The notes beneath the pieces were generated by a model. It saw only the letters and a list, made by a program, of their open reading frames with translations, did not search any database and was not told the origin of the DNA. From Micrococcus sp. 2A (GTDB lineage: Bacteria > Actinomycetota > Actinomycetes > Actinomycetales > Micrococcaceae), in assembly GCF_039519235.1 (NCBI RefSeq), contig NZ_CP154351.1, positions 1,364,001 to 1,428,000 on the forward strand: a stretch of 64,000 bases of DNA. The letters run 5' to 3'. The position numbers and the translations under genes were made by a program. How positions within the stretch are numbered: the stretch's first letter is position 1; each line of letters begins with the position of its first letter. Below are positions 20,524-30,218 of this stretch, piece by piece.

Positions 20524-21291
20524 ATGGCCTTCGACTTCCAGCGCGCCCTCTCCCTCGGCCGGCAGGCCGCCCGCCTCCTGGAGACGCTCAGCTCCTCCTC
20601 CGACGCCGGCCCACGCCGCGGCTCGTCCCGCCGCGCCTCCGGCTCGGGGACGGGCGGCGGCGCCGGGCCCGTCTTCGACCTGGGCGTCCCGCCTCGGGAT
20701 CCGGGGGCCCCGGCCTTCGACCCGACCCGGCGCACCGACGACTGGCCCACTCCCCCGGCCGGCGGCGCGCGCCGGCCGGACCGGCGCCGTGTGGACGAGG
20801 TGCTGCGCCGCGCCCGGGACGCGGACCGTGCCGAGGGACCGGCGGCGTCGGGGCGCGCGGCGGGCCGGCCGGACCGGCGGTCCCCCGCCGAGCTGCTCCC
20901 CGACTTCACCGGCCGCGCGCGCGTGGAGTACGCCCCCGTGCCCGGCCCCGCGGCGGGCCCGGGCGAGGTGGTGTGGACCTGGGTCCCGTTCGAGGAGATG
21001 GACGGCCGGGGCAAGGACCGCCCCGTCCTCCTCGTCGGCCGCGACGGCGCGTGCCTGCTCGGCCTCATGCTCACGAGCCGGGACCGCAACAACGCGGACC
21101 TGCGCGACGAGGACTACGTGGACGTCGGCGCCGGGCCGTGGGACCGGCGCGGCCGGGCCTCCGAGGCGAAGGTGGACCGCGTGCTGCGCGTGGACCCGGA
21201 CGCCGTGCGCCGGGAGGGTGGGGTCCTGGACCCCGCGCGGTTCGAGGCCGTGGGCGACGCGCTGCGCCGCCACCAGGGCTGGGAGTGCTGA
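20524..21291 (+). CDS. PemK/MazF-like protein with long disordered N-terminus
   Basis: 255 residues. The C-terminal part (about 145-255: [24 protein letters not shown]... GLMLTSRD... YVDVGAG) resembles the PemK/MazF SH3-like barrel, including the conserved KDRPVLLVG strand. About 130 residues before it are Ser/Pro/Arg/Gly-rich and probably disordered; classical MazF/PemK toxins are only about 110 residues. No small antitoxin gene lies beside it. Similar lepA-linked proteins occur in other actinobacteria, so a housekeeping RNA-related role is as likely as toxin activity. It is transcribed from a leaderless TAGATT promoter. Confidence 0.75.
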   Translation: MAFDFQRALSLGRQAARLLETLSSSSDAGPRRGSSRRASGSGTGGGAGPVFDLGVPPRDPGAPAFDPTRRTDDWPTPPAGGARRPDRRRVDEVLRRARDADRAEGPAASGRAAGRPDRRSPAELLPDFTGRARVEYAPVPGPAAGPGEVVWTWVPFEEMDGRGKDRPVLLVGRDGACLLGLMLTSRDRNNADLRDEDYVDVGAGPWDRRGRASEAKVDRVLRVDPDAVRREGGVLDPARFEAVGDALRRHQGWEC

Positions 21292-21339
21292 CGCGCCACG
21301 CCGAGGCACTCCCCGGCCATGTCCGGGACACGCAGATGA

Positions 21340-21345
21340 TACGAT
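21340..21345 (+). promoter_or_regulatory. rpsT -10 hexamer TACGAT and long leader
   Basis: TACGAT lies 49 bases after the PemK-like stop and predicts a transcript start near 21352. That leaves about 150 bases of untranslated leader before rpsT. AAGGA (21494-21498) precedes the TTG start. No conserved RNA motif was recognised in the leader. Confidence 0.45.
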
Positions 21346-21504
21346 TGTGGGCATTGTGTCCGCCGGTCGACGGGCACCCCCGGACCGGGATCGCCACGGT
21401 GTCCCCACGCCACTGAAGTCCACGGATCCGGGAACCCTCCACGACCCCCCTGTTCACGCGGCGTGCGGACCACCCGTCCCGCGCCGACGACGTAAGGACC
21501 AGAG

Positions 21505-21771
21505 TTGGCCAACATCAAGTCTCAGAAGAAGCGCATCCTCACCAACGAGAAGGCGCGCCAGCGCAACATCGCTGTGAAGTCCGAGCTGCGCACCGCCATC
21601 CGCGCCGTGGACAAGGCCGTGGCCGCCGGCGAGGCCGAGGCCGCCGCCGCCGCGCTGCGCACCGCGAACCGCAAGCTGGACAAGGCAGCCTCCAAGGGCG
21701 TCATCCACAAGAACCAGGCCGCGAACCGCAAGTCGGGCATCGCGAACCGCGTGAAGGCCCTCTTCGCCTGA
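21505..21771 (+). CDS. rpsT: 30S ribosomal protein S20
   Basis: Primary 16S rRNA-binding protein of 88 residues, the standard size, reading [21 protein letters not shown] with a conserved basic helical fold and C-terminal [15 protein letters not shown]. The start codon is TTG at 21505, supported by the invariant ANIKSQ start and AAGGA 6 bases upstream. TTG starts reduce S20 synthesis in other bacteria and permit autogenous control; that is inference here. It is monocistronic and followed by a strong hairpin. Confidence 0.97.
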   Translation: MANIKSQKKRILTNEKARQRNIAVKSELRTAIRAVDKAVAAGEAEAAAAALRTANRKLDKAASKGVIHKNQAANRKSGIANRVKALFA

Positions 21772-21788
21772 TCCGCAGCGCCACACCG

Positions 21789-21828
21789 CCACGGCCCCCG
21801 CTCCGAGACCCTCGGACGGGGGCCGTGG
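21789..21828. terminator. Bidirectional terminator between rpsT and holA
   Basis: A 12-bp outer stem (21789-21800 with 21817-21828) and a 6-bp inner stem (TCCGAG/CTCGGA, loop ACC) are separated by one unpaired C. It lies 17 bases after rpsT and 27 bases from the convergent holA stop. Confidence 0.85.
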
Positions 21829-21855
21829 TGCGTCCGGGGAGGGTCCGCGGCGTGG

Positions 21856-22875
21856 TCAGCGACGCACGGCCGTGGCGATCCGGATGACCGCCCGCTCGAC
21901 CGCGAAGTCGGGGTTGCGGGAGGCGCCCTTGACCTCGGCGTCGGCCTGGGCGATCCACTCGACGGCCTGCGCGATCCCGGCGGGGGTCCAGTGGCGGGCG
22001 GCCTGCTGCACGTAGCGCACCTGGAACGGAGCCACCCCCAGGAGGGAGGCGAGCTCGCCCTGCTCCCGGCCGGCGTCGATGATGCGCGCGACCTGGCGGG
22101 CCTTCAGCGTGAGCGCCGAGGTGATCATCACGGGGTGCACGCCGGTGGCCAGCGCGTGGCGGACGAGGGACACGGCGCGGGCGGCCTGGCCCTCGAGGGC
22201 GGCGTCCGCGACGGCGAAGCTCGTGGCCTCGACGCGGCCGCCGTGGTAGGTGTCCACCATCTCGGCGGTGACCGTGCCGGTGGTGTCGTCGATCAGCTGA
22301 CGGCACGCGGCGGCGAGCTTCGTGAGGGAGGCGCCGGTGGCGCGCACGAGGGCGCGGGCGGCGTCCTCGTCCACGCGGCGGCGTGCCTCGCGGAACTCCG
22401 CCTGGACGAGCGCCAGGCGGTCCTCGTCCCGCTTGAGGGGCGCGCAGTCCACCACGGTGCCGGCCTTCGCGACGGCGTCGAGCAGCCGCTTGCCCCGGCT
22501 GCCGCCCGTGTGGCGCAGCACGAGGGTGACCTCGTTCGCGCCGGGGCCCTGCTCGACGAGGCGCAGGGCGTCGGCGAGGAAGGCGTCGTTCATGGACTCG
22601 AGCCCGTCCACGCGGATGAGGGTGGGCTCGGCGAAGAGCGAGGGGCTGGCGGCCATGGCCAGCTGCCCCGCCTGGTACTCCCCGGCGCGCAGGTCGTACA
22701 CCTCGAGGCTCTCGTGCCGGGCACGCAGCGCGGCCGTCACCCGGTCCGTGACCCAGCGGGCCACGTAGTCCTCGGGGCCCTTGAGCAGCATGAGCGGGCC
22801 GGGCTCCGTGCGGCGCCAGGCCAGCGGATCCGTGCGCGGGGCGCGGCCGGAGCGGGGGCTGCGGGCGGCGGACAT
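21856..22875 (-). CDS. holA: DNA polymerase III subunit delta
   Basis: Clamp-loader delta subunit that opens the sliding clamp. It is 339 residues. The N-terminal AAA-like part begins PGPLMLLKGPEDYVARWV and continues SPSLFAEPTLIRVDGLE. The central LVLRHTGGSRGKRLLDAV and the C-terminal helical collar QVRYVQQAARHWTPAGI follow. ATG 22875 is preferred because a TAGGAT hexamer ends 7 bases upstream; ATG 22884 would lie inside that hexamer. The gene follows comEC, as in many bacteria, but appears to have its own promoter. Confidence 0.93.
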   Translation of the reverse strand: MSAARSPRSGRAPRTDPLAWRRTEPGPLMLLKGPEDYVARWVTDRVTAALRARHESLEVYDLRAGEYQAGQLAMAASPSLFAEPTLIRVDGLESMNDAFLADALRLVEQGPGANEVTLVLRHTGGSRGKRLLDAVAKAGTVVDCAPLKRDEDRLALVQAEFREARRRVDEDAARALVRATGASLTKLAAACRQLIDDTTGTVTAEMVDTYHGGRVEATSFAVADAALEGQAARAVSLVRHALATGVHPVMITSALTLKARQVARIIDAGREQGELASLLGVAPFQVRYVQQAARHWTPAGIAQAVEWIAQADAEVKGASRNPDFAVERAVIRIATAVRR

Positions 22876-22882
22876 GGGCACC

Positions 22883-22888
22883 ATCCTA
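22883..22888 (-). promoter_or_regulatory. holA -10 hexamer TAGGAT, sharing bases with the comEC stop codon
   Basis: TAGGAT on the minus strand occupies 22888-22883, and its first three bases are the TAG stop of comEC. Seven bases separate it from the holA ATG, predicting a leaderless holA mRNA independent of comEC transcription. Confidence 0.5.
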
Positions 22889-25483
22889 GGGTGTGGAGAC
22901 GGGGACGGCGGGAGGGCGGACGGTGTGCACGGCGATCCCGGGATCCCCGTCCGAGCCCGACTCCAGGGTGAGCGCGAGGGTGCCGTGCCGGTCGGTGCGG
23001 GCCACCGGGCCGAGCCGCTCGAGGGCGGCCACGGTGGCGGGGTGGGGGTGTCCGTACGTGTTCTCTGCGCCCACCGAGACGACCTGGAGCCGGGCGCGGA
23101 CCGCCGCGGGGACGTCCGTGCCGCCGTTGCGCGCACCGTGGTGGGCCACCTTCAGCACGTCCGCGGAGGGCGGCGGGGGTGCGTCCGAGCGCAGTCCGGC
23201 CGCCCAGGCGGCGCTCGCCGCCTGCTCCATGTCACCCGTGACGAGCACGGTCAGCGGGCCCACGGCGCCGCGCACAGTGAGCAGGAGCTGTGCGGAGGCG
23301 TCGTTCTCCTCGGGCGCGGCGCGATCGGCGAGGAGGACGCTCCACCGCACCGATCCGCTCTCCCCCTCCTGGCCCGTGTGGAGCGGCGTCGCTCCGGAGG
23401 GCGGCGGCATCGCGGGGTCCTCCCCCGTGCTGGCGCGGCTCCTCCCTCGTTCGAGGGGTGTGCCCGCGGCGGGGTCGCCGAGCGGCGAGCTGCCGGCCGA
23501 GCGGGTGGCGTAGTGGACCGCGCCAGGGGCGAGCGGCCCCGTGAGCCCGGCCAGCCCTCCGGCATGATCGGCGTGGAGGTGGGTGAGCAGCACCGCGTCC
23601 ACCCTCTCCACGCGCAGGTCCGCGAGGCATCGTCGGGCGGCGTCGGGATCCGGGCCGACGTCGACGGCGAGGGCAGAGTCCACGCCCGTGCGGAGGACCG
23701 TCATGTCCCCCTGCCCCACGTCGCAGAACGCCGCGACCCAGCCCGCGGGGACGTCGCCGGCCGGTCGGGGGGTCAGCACCGCGCCCACGCCGCCCGTGGC
23801 CGCGGCGATCAGCGCGGCCGTCAGGACCGCGGCGGCGGACACCCGCCGGACGCGGTCCGGCGCCGAGCGACCCACGCGCCGCACGCGGGGAGGCGACTCC
23901 CGTTCCAGCACCAGGACCGCACGGAAGCCCGCGAGCGTGGCGACCGTGAGGAGGGCGCCGAGGGCGAACCCGAGGCCGCCGCCCGGCCATGGCCGCAGGG
24001 CGCCCGGCAGCGTGGCGGCCGTGGTCGCGGTCCAGCCGATGGCCGCGGCCGGCCACTGCGCGATCCAGACGAGGGCGGCCGCGATCGGCGGGGCGGGCAG
24101 GACCAGCGCGGCGGCGAGCGTGCCGAGGACGGTCACCGGTGCGACCGCGGGGGCGGCCACGATGTTGGTGAGCACGGCGTAGGCACTCACCGTGCCGGTC
24201 ATGGCCAGGAGGATCGGCTGACACGCGAGGTGGGCAGCCACGGTGACGGACAGGGACGCGGAGAGCCAGCGCGCGGCGGAGTCGGGCAGCACGCGCGCCA
24301 TCCGCGGATGCAGCCACCGGTCCGCGGGGGCGGCGACGAGCACGATCCCCGCCGTCGCGGCCAGGGAGAGGTGGAACGCGACCTCCGTCGCGAGAGTCGG
24401 CGCGACCACGAGCAGCCCGGTGCCGCCCACCGCGAGCAGGGAGAACGCCTGCCGGCCGCGGCCGAGGAAGAGGGCCAGCGCCCCCAGCCCGCCCATCACA
24501 GCCGCCCGGAGCACGGAGGGCTCCGGTCCGACGACGACCACGAACACCCCGAGCGTGGCCAGCGCCGCGGCCACCACCGCGTGCCGGTGCACGCGCAGCG
24601 AGCGCAGGACCACGGCGACCGTGCCCAGGAGCAGCGCGCAGTTCGCCCCGGAGACGGCGCTGAGGTGGCTCAGCCCGGCATCCTTCATGGCGTCCCCGAG
24701 CTCCGGGCTCTGGGCCGTGCGGTCCCCCAGCACGAGCCCGGGGATCAGCTGGGGCGCCGTGCCGATCAGGGGAGAGGCCGCGGCCCGGAACGCCGAGCGC
24801 AGCACCTCACGCCCGGAGGGTCCCGCCACGTCCGGCGGGAGTGCTGCTCCTCCCTGTGCCGGACAGGGCCCCGGGATCGGTGCCGCGCGTGCGGTGAGGA
24901 ACACCGTGTCCCCCTCGCGCCGGGGAGCGGCCACGACACAGGCCTTCCCGCCCGCCGCGACACCGCCGTCCGCCGTGCCGAGCCCGAGGGGCGGCTCCCC
25001 CTCCCCCGTGAGGCGGACCGCCTCGGGCCGCTCGAACGCTCGAGAGGGGTGGCCGAACCGCGTGGCCGTGGCCGGGGCGCCCCACCGCGGTCCGAAGGGC
25101 GACCCGGTGGCCTGGGGTGGGGCGTCCAGCACCACCTCGACCCGCACGGCCTCTTCCGCAGTCACGGCGTCATCCCAGCCGACGCGCTCACGCGCGGACT
25201 GGTGGAGGGCCACGTGCTGGGCCATCAGCGCTCCCGCCACGCCGGCCAGCACGACGGCGGTGGCCACGCCTCGCCGAGGGCGGTCGGTGCGTCGTGCTCC
25301 GGCGGATCGGCCGCCCACGACCAGCGCGGCGGCCCCGCACAGGGCGAGGAGCCCACACGCCCCGGACGCGAGGACGGCCTCGTGCGCGGGCCGGCTCGGG
25401 AGCACGTTCCCGAGGGCCAGGCACAGCAGCAGCGCCGGAACCCATCGGCCGTCCAGCGGTCCGGGGACGGCGCCGGCCCTCAC
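22886..25483 (-). CDS. comEC: ComEC/Rec2 DNA internalisation protein
   Basis: Polytopic membrane channel for uptake of single-stranded DNA during natural transformation. It is 865 residues. N-terminal hydrophobic segments and an OB-like extracytoplasmic part come first. The Competence domain (about 240-520) has many hydrophobic helices and HLSAVSGANCALLLG. A C-terminal metallo-beta-lactamase-like domain carries LTHLHADHAGGL (about 672-683) and VLVTGDME. The metal-site histidines are intact, consistent with a nuclease role. The GTG start lies 4 bases after the comEA stop. Both genes appear intact, supporting DNA-uptake capacity in this organism. Confidence 0.93.
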   Translation of the reverse strand: MRAGAVPGPLDGRWVPALLLCLALGNVLPSRPAHEAVLASGACGLLALCGAAALVVGGRSAGARRTDRPRRGVATAVVLAGVAGALMAQHVALHQSARERVGWDDAVTAEEAVRVEVVLDAPPQATGSPFGPRWGAPATATRFGHPSRAFERPEAVRLTGEGEPPLGLGTADGGVAAGGKACVVAAPRREGDTVFLTARAAPIPGPCPAQGGAALPPDVAGPSGREVLRSAFRAAASPLIGTAPQLIPGLVLGDRTAQSPELGDAMKDAGLSHLSAVSGANCALLLGTVAVVLRSLRVHRHAVVAAALATLGVFVVVVGPEPSVLRAAVMGGLGALALFLGRGRQAFSLLAVGGTGLLVVAPTLATEVAFHLSLAATAGIVLVAAPADRWLHPRMARVLPDSAARWLSASLSVTVAAHLACQPILLAMTGTVSAYAVLTNIVAAPAVAPVTVLGTLAAALVLPAPPIAAALVWIAQWPAAAIGWTATTAATLPGALRPWPGGGLGFALGALLTVATLAGFRAVLVLERESPPRVRRVGRSAPDRVRRVSAAAVLTAALIAAATGGVGAVLTPRPAGDVPAGWVAAFCDVGQGDMTVLRTGVDSALAVDVGPDPDAARRCLADLRVERVDAVLLTHLHADHAGGLAGLTGPLAPGAVHYATRSAGSSPLGDPAAGTPLERGRSRASTGEDPAMPPPSGATPLHTGQEGESGSVRWSVLLADRAAPEENDASAQLLLTVRGAVGPLTVLVTGDMEQAASAAWAAGLRSDAPPPPSADVLKVAHHGARNGGTDVPAAVRARLQVVSVGAENTYGHPHPATVAALERLGPVARTDRHGTLALTLESGSDGDPGIAVHTVRPPAVPVSTP

Positions 25484-25487
25484 GGGG

Positions 25488-26432
25488 TCACCAGCTCACG
25501 TGGTCACGCAGCCGCGCGAGGGCGGCCGGGCCGATCCCGGGCACCGCGTCCAGGTCCTGCAGCCCGCCGAACGGGCCCACCGTGTCCCGGTGCGCGATGA
25601 TCTTCTCCGCCGTCGCCGGACCCACGCCCGGGAGCGTCTCGAGGGCGGCCGCGTCGGCCGTGTTCAGGTCCACCGGCACCGCGCCCGCACCGTCGGGAGA
25701 CTGCGCCCCCGAGCTGCCGGGCCCCGCCACCGCGGCCCCCGCTCGCCCGCTGGGAGCCGCCGACCCCGCTGGCGGCGCCCCACCCCCGGCCGCCGCGGCC
25801 AGCTCTGCGTCCGGCGTGCGAGCGGACGGGACCAGGACCTGCTGGCCGTCCGAGAGCGTCGCAGCGAGGTTGATCCGCTCGGTGCGCGCCTGGGACGCGG
25901 CCCCGCCGGCGGCCCGGATCGCGTCCGTGACCCGGGACCCGGCCGCCAGGGTCACGACGCCGGGCCGACGGACCTCGCCCACCACGTGCACGCGCACCTC
26001 CGCCGGTGCGGAGCCTTCGCCCGCGCCCCCGGAGTCCCCGGAAGAACCGCCGGACGGTGTCCCCGAGGACGCGCCGGGGGCCTCTCCGGCCGGCCTCACG
26101 GTCGCCCCGGGGCCAGGATCCGGGACGCTCGCGCCCGGGGCCGCGCCGGCGGCATCGCCCGAGGGCGGCGCCGGGACACCCGACACGGACGCGACCGATG
26201 CCGCCGCGGAGGCCGGGGCGGGTGGAGCCGGGGCGGTCAACCAGGTCACGGCCCACCACGCGATGGCCGCCACCAGCAGCACGAGCGCGGCCGTGCCTGC
26301 GGCGCGCCACCGGACGATCGGGGGGCGCGGCGGGACGGCCTCCCAGTCCTCACCGGGGCCGCAACCGCGGGGGTCCTGACCGTGGACGGGGCCGGGCTGC
26401 TCGGAGGGGACGTCCGGGGCTCGCGTGTGCAT
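25488..26432 (-). CDS. comEA: ComEA-like competence DNA receptor
   Basis: Membrane-anchored DNA-binding protein handing external DNA to ComEC. With ATG 26432 it is 314 residues. One transmembrane helix (GTAALVLLVAAIAWWAVTWL) is followed by a long Pro/Ala/Gly/Ser linker, an SLBB domain (HVVGEVRRPGVVTLAAGSR), a second low-complexity linker and two C-terminal helix-hairpin-helix motifs (LETLPGVGPATAEKII and LDAVPGIGPAALARL). An upstream in-frame GTG at 26540 would add 36 basic, Pro-rich residues. The real start is unsettled. comEA-comEC form a two-gene unit. Confidence 0.9.
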   Translation of the reverse strand: MHTRAPDVPSEQPGPVHGQDPRGCGPGEDWEAVPPRPPIVRWRAAGTAALVLLVAAIAWWAVTWLTAPAPPAPASAAASVASVSGVPAPPSGDAAGAAPGASVPDPGPGATVRPAGEAPGASSGTPSGGSSGDSGGAGEGSAPAEVRVHVVGEVRRPGVVTLAAGSRVTDAIRAAGGAASQARTERINLAATLSDGQQVLVPSARTPDAELAAAAGGGAPPAGSAAPSGRAGAAVAGPGSSGAQSPDGAGAVPVDLNTADAAALETLPGVGPATAEKIIAHRDTVGPFGGLQDLDAVPGIGPAALARLRDHVSW

Positions 26433-26570
26433 GGAGCCACTGTGGCCGGGCCGGCGGGTCAGGAGAGGCGCCCGCCGCGGCCTCGGGGATGGCGAGGAGC
26501 GACCCGACGCCTGTGCAGGAGCGGACTGCCCGGTCCGCACGCGCCCGGTCCGCCCCGGCTCGACTCGGCC

Positions 26571-27533
26571 TCAGTCGACCTCCACCTCGAGCGGGGTCAC
26601 CACCACGCCCAGCGCGCCGAGTCCCAGGTGCGCGGCGAGGACCGCCGGCAGCTCGACGACGGGAACGGGCGTGGCCGAGTGCGGCTGCAGGCGCGCCACC
26701 AGCTCCTCGCTCCCCGCCGGGTCGCCGAAGCCGTGCACCACGATCCGGCTCGGCGTCCCGGCGGCACGCTCCAGGGCGAGCTCGACGATCCGGTCCATCG
26801 CGCGGGCCGCCGAGCGCGGGCGGTCCACCAGGGTGACCGCGCCGTCGTCGAGGGCCAGCACGGGGCGCACGTGGAGCAGGGTGCCCAGCAGGGAGGCCAC
26901 GGCGCCGATCCGGCCGCCGCGGCGCAGCTGTTCGAGGCTCGGCACGGAGAACAGCACGGCGCCCGCCTGTGCGGTGGCCTCCGCCCGCGCGGTGATCTGC
27001 TCCACCGGCAGCCCCACGCCGGCGTCGATCGCCGCGTCCAGCACCGTGAGGCCGAGCGCGAAGCCGGCCGTGCCCGAGTCGAGGACCGTGACGGGGCGCG
27101 GGGCGTCCGCCGCGGCGAGCCGTGCCGCCTCCACGGTGCCGGAGAGCCGGCTCGAGAGGTGCAGGGAGAGCACCCGCGCATACCCGGCCTGCGCGAGGTC
27201 GGCGTAGACGGCCCGGAACGCCCCCGGAGACGGCCGGGAGGTCTTCACGGGGGTGCCGGAGGCGAGGGCGACGGGCAGCTCGAACCGCAGGTCCTCCGTC
27301 CCCTCCGTGTGGATCTGCTCCCCCACCATCACGGGGAGGGTGACCTGGCGGATGCCCGCCGCCAGGGGGTGGGCGAGCAGGGCCGGCGGCAGGGCCGCGG
27401 CGGAGTCGGTCACGATCGCGGTCCGGTCCCGCCGGGGCGGCTTCAGCCCGTAGCGGGCCCGGCCCACCAGGTGGGGTCGGCGGGCGCGCAGGCGCTCCAG
27501 GACGTCGTCGCGCCACTGGTCCAGCGTCGCCAT
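26571..27533 (-). CDS. DegV family fatty-acid-binding protein
   Basis: 320-residue DegV/EDD-fold protein. The family binds fatty acids and in some bacteria presents them to fatty-acid kinase. Motifs are [14 protein letters not shown] near residue 43 (the conserved TDSxxDL region), TSRPSPGAF (usually TSQPSP) and LHLSSRLSGTVEAA. The N-terminal 35 or so residues (LDQWRDDVLERLRARRPHL) are an extension not seen in short DegV proteins. A strong GGAGGAGGAGGGG site precedes the ATG. It lies downstream of leuS with 54 bases between. No fatty-acid kinase gene is in the window. Confidence 0.9.
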   Translation of the reverse strand: MATLDQWRDDVLERLRARRPHLVGRARYGLKPPRRDRTAIVTDSAAALPPALLAHPLAAGIRQVTLPVMVGEQIHTEGTEDLRFELPVALASGTPVKTSRPSPGAFRAVYADLAQAGYARVLSLHLSSRLSGTVEAARLAAADAPRPVTVLDSGTAGFALGLTVLDAAIDAGVGLPVEQITARAEATAQAGAVLFSVPSLEQLRRGGRIGAVASLLGTLLHVRPVLALDDGAVTLVDRPRSAARAMDRIVELALERAAGTPSRIVVHGFGDPAGSEELVARLQPHSATPVPVVELPAVLAAHLGLGALGVVVTPLEVEVD

Positions 27534-27587
27534 GCTCCCCTCCTCCTCCGGGCCGACGGGGCGACCCGGCTCAGTCCGGCTCGCCGA

Positions 27588-30092
27588 TCAGCGGATGACG
27601 AGGTTCACGAGCTTGGGCTCGCGGACGATCGCCTTGACGATCTGGGCGTCCCCGATGAACGCCATGACCTTCTCGGACGTCCGGGCGCGCGCCTCGAGCT
27701 CCTCGGCGGTGATGTCCGCGGGCACCTCGAAGCTGTCGCGCACCTTGCCCTTGACCTGCACGACGGCGGTGACCGCGTCCTCCACGAGGAGGGACTCGTC
27801 GACCTCGGGCCAGCCGGAGCGCACCACCGAGGGCTCGTGGCCCAGCAGCACCCACATGTCCTCGGCCGCGTAGGGCGCGACGAGCGAGAGCAGCTTGGCG
27901 ACGGCCTCGGCGGCCTCGCGGACCGCGGGATCCGCGGCGCCGGCCCCGTTGTCGATCTCCTTGCGGGTGGCGTTCACGAGCTCCATGGTCCTGGCGATCA
28001 CCACGTTGAACTTGCCGTCGTCCAGCAGCTGGGCGGCCTCGTGCACCGTCCGGTGGGTCACGCGGCGCAGGGCCGCGGAGCCGCCCTCGGCGGCGCCCGC
28101 CGCCGGGCCCGCCTCGCGGACGTCCCGCGCCAGGCGCCAGGCACGGGCGAGGAACTTGCCCGCGGCGCCGGGGGCGACGTCGGCCCAGTCCACGTCGTCC
28201 TCCGGCGGAGACGCGAAGACCATGGTGAGGCGGACGGCGTCCACGCCGAACTCGTCGAGCTGCTGTCCCAGGTCCACGCCGTTGCCGAGGGACTTGGACA
28301 TCGCCTTGCCGCCGTTGAGCACCTGGCCCTGGTTGAGCAGGGCGCGGAAGGGCTCCGTGAACGGCACGAGGCCCATGCCGTGCAGCGCCTTCGTGAAGAA
28401 GCGCGCGTAGAGCAGGTGCAGGATCGCGTGCTCGACGCCGCCCACGTACTGGTCCACGGGCAGCCAGTCGCGCACCGCCTGGGGGTCGAACACCTGCGTC
28501 TCGTCCCACGGGGAGGCGTAGCGCAGGAAGTACCAGGACGAGTCCACGAAGGTGTCCATGGTGTCCGTGTCGCGCTTCGCCGGGCCGCCGCATCGCGGGC
28601 AGTCCACGTTGACCCAGTCTTCGGCGGAGGCGAGCGGGGACTGGCCCTTGGGCGCGAGCTGCTCACCCTTGAGGTCGGTCGGCAGGGTGACGGGCAGCTG
28701 GTCCTCGGGGACGAGGACCTCGCCGCAGTCGGCGCAGTGGATCACGGGGATCGGGGTGCCCCAGAAGCGCTGGCGGGAGAGCAGCCAGTCGCGCAGGCGG
28801 TAGGTGGTGGTGCCGCGCCCGGTGCCCTTGGCCTCGACGACCTCGATCGCGCGGGCGATGGCCGCCGTCTTGTCCAGGCCGTCGAGCTCGCCGGAGTTGA
28901 CCAGGACGCCCTCGCCGGTGGTGGCCACCCCGGACACGGCCGGGTCCTCCTCGCCCGTGTCCACGACGGCGCGCACCGGCAGGCCCATGGCGCGGGCGAA
29001 GTCGAGGTCGCGCTGGTCGTGGGCGGGCACGGCCATGATCGCTCCGGTGCCGTAGTCGGCGAGCACGTAGTCCGAGGCCCACACGGGCAGGCGCTCCCCC
29101 GTCAGCGGGTTCACCGCGTGGCGGCCGAGGAACACGCCGGTCTTGGGGCGGTCCGTGGCCTGGCGGTCGATGTCGGAGACCTTCTTGAGGTCCTCGCGGT
29201 AGGCCTCGAGGTCGGCCCGGGCGTCGTCGGAGACGAGCTCGAGGGCCAGCGGGGCGTCTGCGGCCACCACCATGAAGGTGGCCCCGAACAGGGTGTCCGG
29301 GCGGGTGGTGAACACGGTGACGGAGGGGCCGTCCTCCACCTGGAAGTCCACGTGCGCGCCCTCGGAGCGGCCGATCCAGTTGCGCTGCATCGCGAGGACC
29401 CGCTCGGGCCAGTGACCGGTGAGCTGGTCCATGTCGTCCAGGAGCGCGTCCGCGAACCGCGTGATGCGGAAGTACCACTGGTTCAGCGTGCGCTTGGTGA
29501 CCTCGGTGCCGCAGCGCTCGCACGTGCCGTCCACGACCTGCTCGTTGGCGAGCACGGTCTGGTCCTTCGGGCACCAGTTGACGGGCGAGTGCTTGCGGTA
29601 GGCGAGGCCCTCCTTGTGGAGCTGCTGGAAGAGCCACTGCGTCCAGCGGTAGTACTCGGGGTCGGAGGTGTGCAGCTCGCGGGTCCAGTCCACGGCGATC
29701 CCGTAGCGCTGGAACGAACGCTTCTGGGTCTCGATGTTGGCATAGGTCCACGCGGCCGGGTGCGCGTCGCGCTTGATGGCCGCGTTCTCGGCCGGGAGGC
29801 CGAACGAGTCCCAGCCGATGGGGTGCAGCACGTCGTAGCCGCGCTGCAGCCAGTAGCGGGCCACGACGTCGCCCATCGCGAACGCCTCCGCGTGGCCCAT
29901 GTGCAGATCGCCCGAGGGGTAGGGGAACATGTCCACCACGGTGCGCCGCTCGGCGCCGTCCTCCCGCGGGGTGAACGTGCCCGCCTGCTCCCAGTACCCG
30001 GCCCAGCGCGCCTCCACCTCGCGGAACGAGTACTCCGCGTCCGCGGGGACCTCGGGAGTGGCGGGGGCGGGGGTCTCGGAGGTCTGGCTCAC
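27588..30092 (-). CDS. leuS: Leucyl-tRNA synthetase
   Basis: Class I aminoacyl-tRNA synthetase that charges tRNA-Leu and edits misacylated products. It is 834 residues. The HIGH-type motif is [10 protein letters not shown] (about 57-66) and the KMSKS-type motif is [12 protein letters not shown] (about 593-604). The CP1 editing domain and CxxC zinc pairs (CERCGTE, CADCGE, CPRCGG) are visible. The C-terminal anticodon-binding and tRNA-contact domains end with [28 protein letters not shown] family sequence. The GTG start encodes MSQTSE. No T-box leader was found upstream. Confidence 0.97.
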   Translation of the reverse strand: MSQTSETPAPATPEVPADAEYSFREVEARWAGYWEQAGTFTPREDGAERRTVVDMFPYPSGDLHMGHAEAFAMGDVVARYWLQRGYDVLHPIGWDSFGLPAENAAIKRDAHPAAWTYANIETQKRSFQRYGIAVDWTRELHTSDPEYYRWTQWLFQQLHKEGLAYRKHSPVNWCPKDQTVLANEQVVDGTCERCGTEVTKRTLNQWYFRITRFADALLDDMDQLTGHWPERVLAMQRNWIGRSEGAHVDFQVEDGPSVTVFTTRPDTLFGATFMVVAADAPLALELVSDDARADLEAYREDLKKVSDIDRQATDRPKTGVFLGRHAVNPLTGERLPVWASDYVLADYGTGAIMAVPAHDQRDLDFARAMGLPVRAVVDTGEEDPAVSGVATTGEGVLVNSGELDGLDKTAAIARAIEVVEAKGTGRGTTTYRLRDWLLSRQRFWGTPIPVIHCADCGEVLVPEDQLPVTLPTDLKGEQLAPKGQSPLASAEDWVNVDCPRCGGPAKRDTDTMDTFVDSSWYFLRYASPWDETQVFDPQAVRDWLPVDQYVGGVEHAILHLLYARFFTKALHGMGLVPFTEPFRALLNQGQVLNGGKAMSKSLGNGVDLGQQLDEFGVDAVRLTMVFASPPEDDVDWADVAPGAAGKFLARAWRLARDVREAGPAAGAAEGGSAALRRVTHRTVHEAAQLLDDGKFNVVIARTMELVNATRKEIDNGAGAADPAVREAAEAVAKLLSLVAPYAAEDMWVLLGHEPSVVRSGWPEVDESLLVEDAVTAVVQVKGKVRDSFEVPADITAEELEARARTSEKVMAFIGDAQIVKAIVREPKLVNLVIR

Positions 30093-30171
30093 GGCGGCTC
30101 GTGTCCTAACGCGGTCGGGGTGGGGGTGCGGTGGCGGCGGGGGCGGGACGTTCGCGCGACGGCATGACGGC

Positions 30172-30202
30172 GGACCCGCCCGCGCGTGTGCGGGGCGGGT
30201 CC
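30172..30202 (-). terminator. Terminator after the YkvI-like transporter gene
   Basis: A perfect 10-bp stem GGACCCGCCC/GGGCGGGTCC (30172-30181 with 30193-30202) encloses an 11-base loop. It lies 17 bases beyond the transporter stop and about 80 bases before the leuS start. Confidence 0.75.
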
Positions 30203-30218
30203 ATCCTACGGCGTCGGC

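Noticed and set aside
20524..21291. Toxin-antitoxin locus
   Set aside because: No antitoxin-sized gene is adjacent on either strand. The flanking genes are lepA and rpsT with their own promoters.
24243..30167. Very long open frame on the plus strand (almost 2000 codons) opposite comEC, comEA, degV and leuS
   Set aside because: It is antisense to well-supported genes, has low-complexity Arg/Gly/Ala/His composition and no domain. Such frames arise because stop codons are rare on the complement of high-GC genes.
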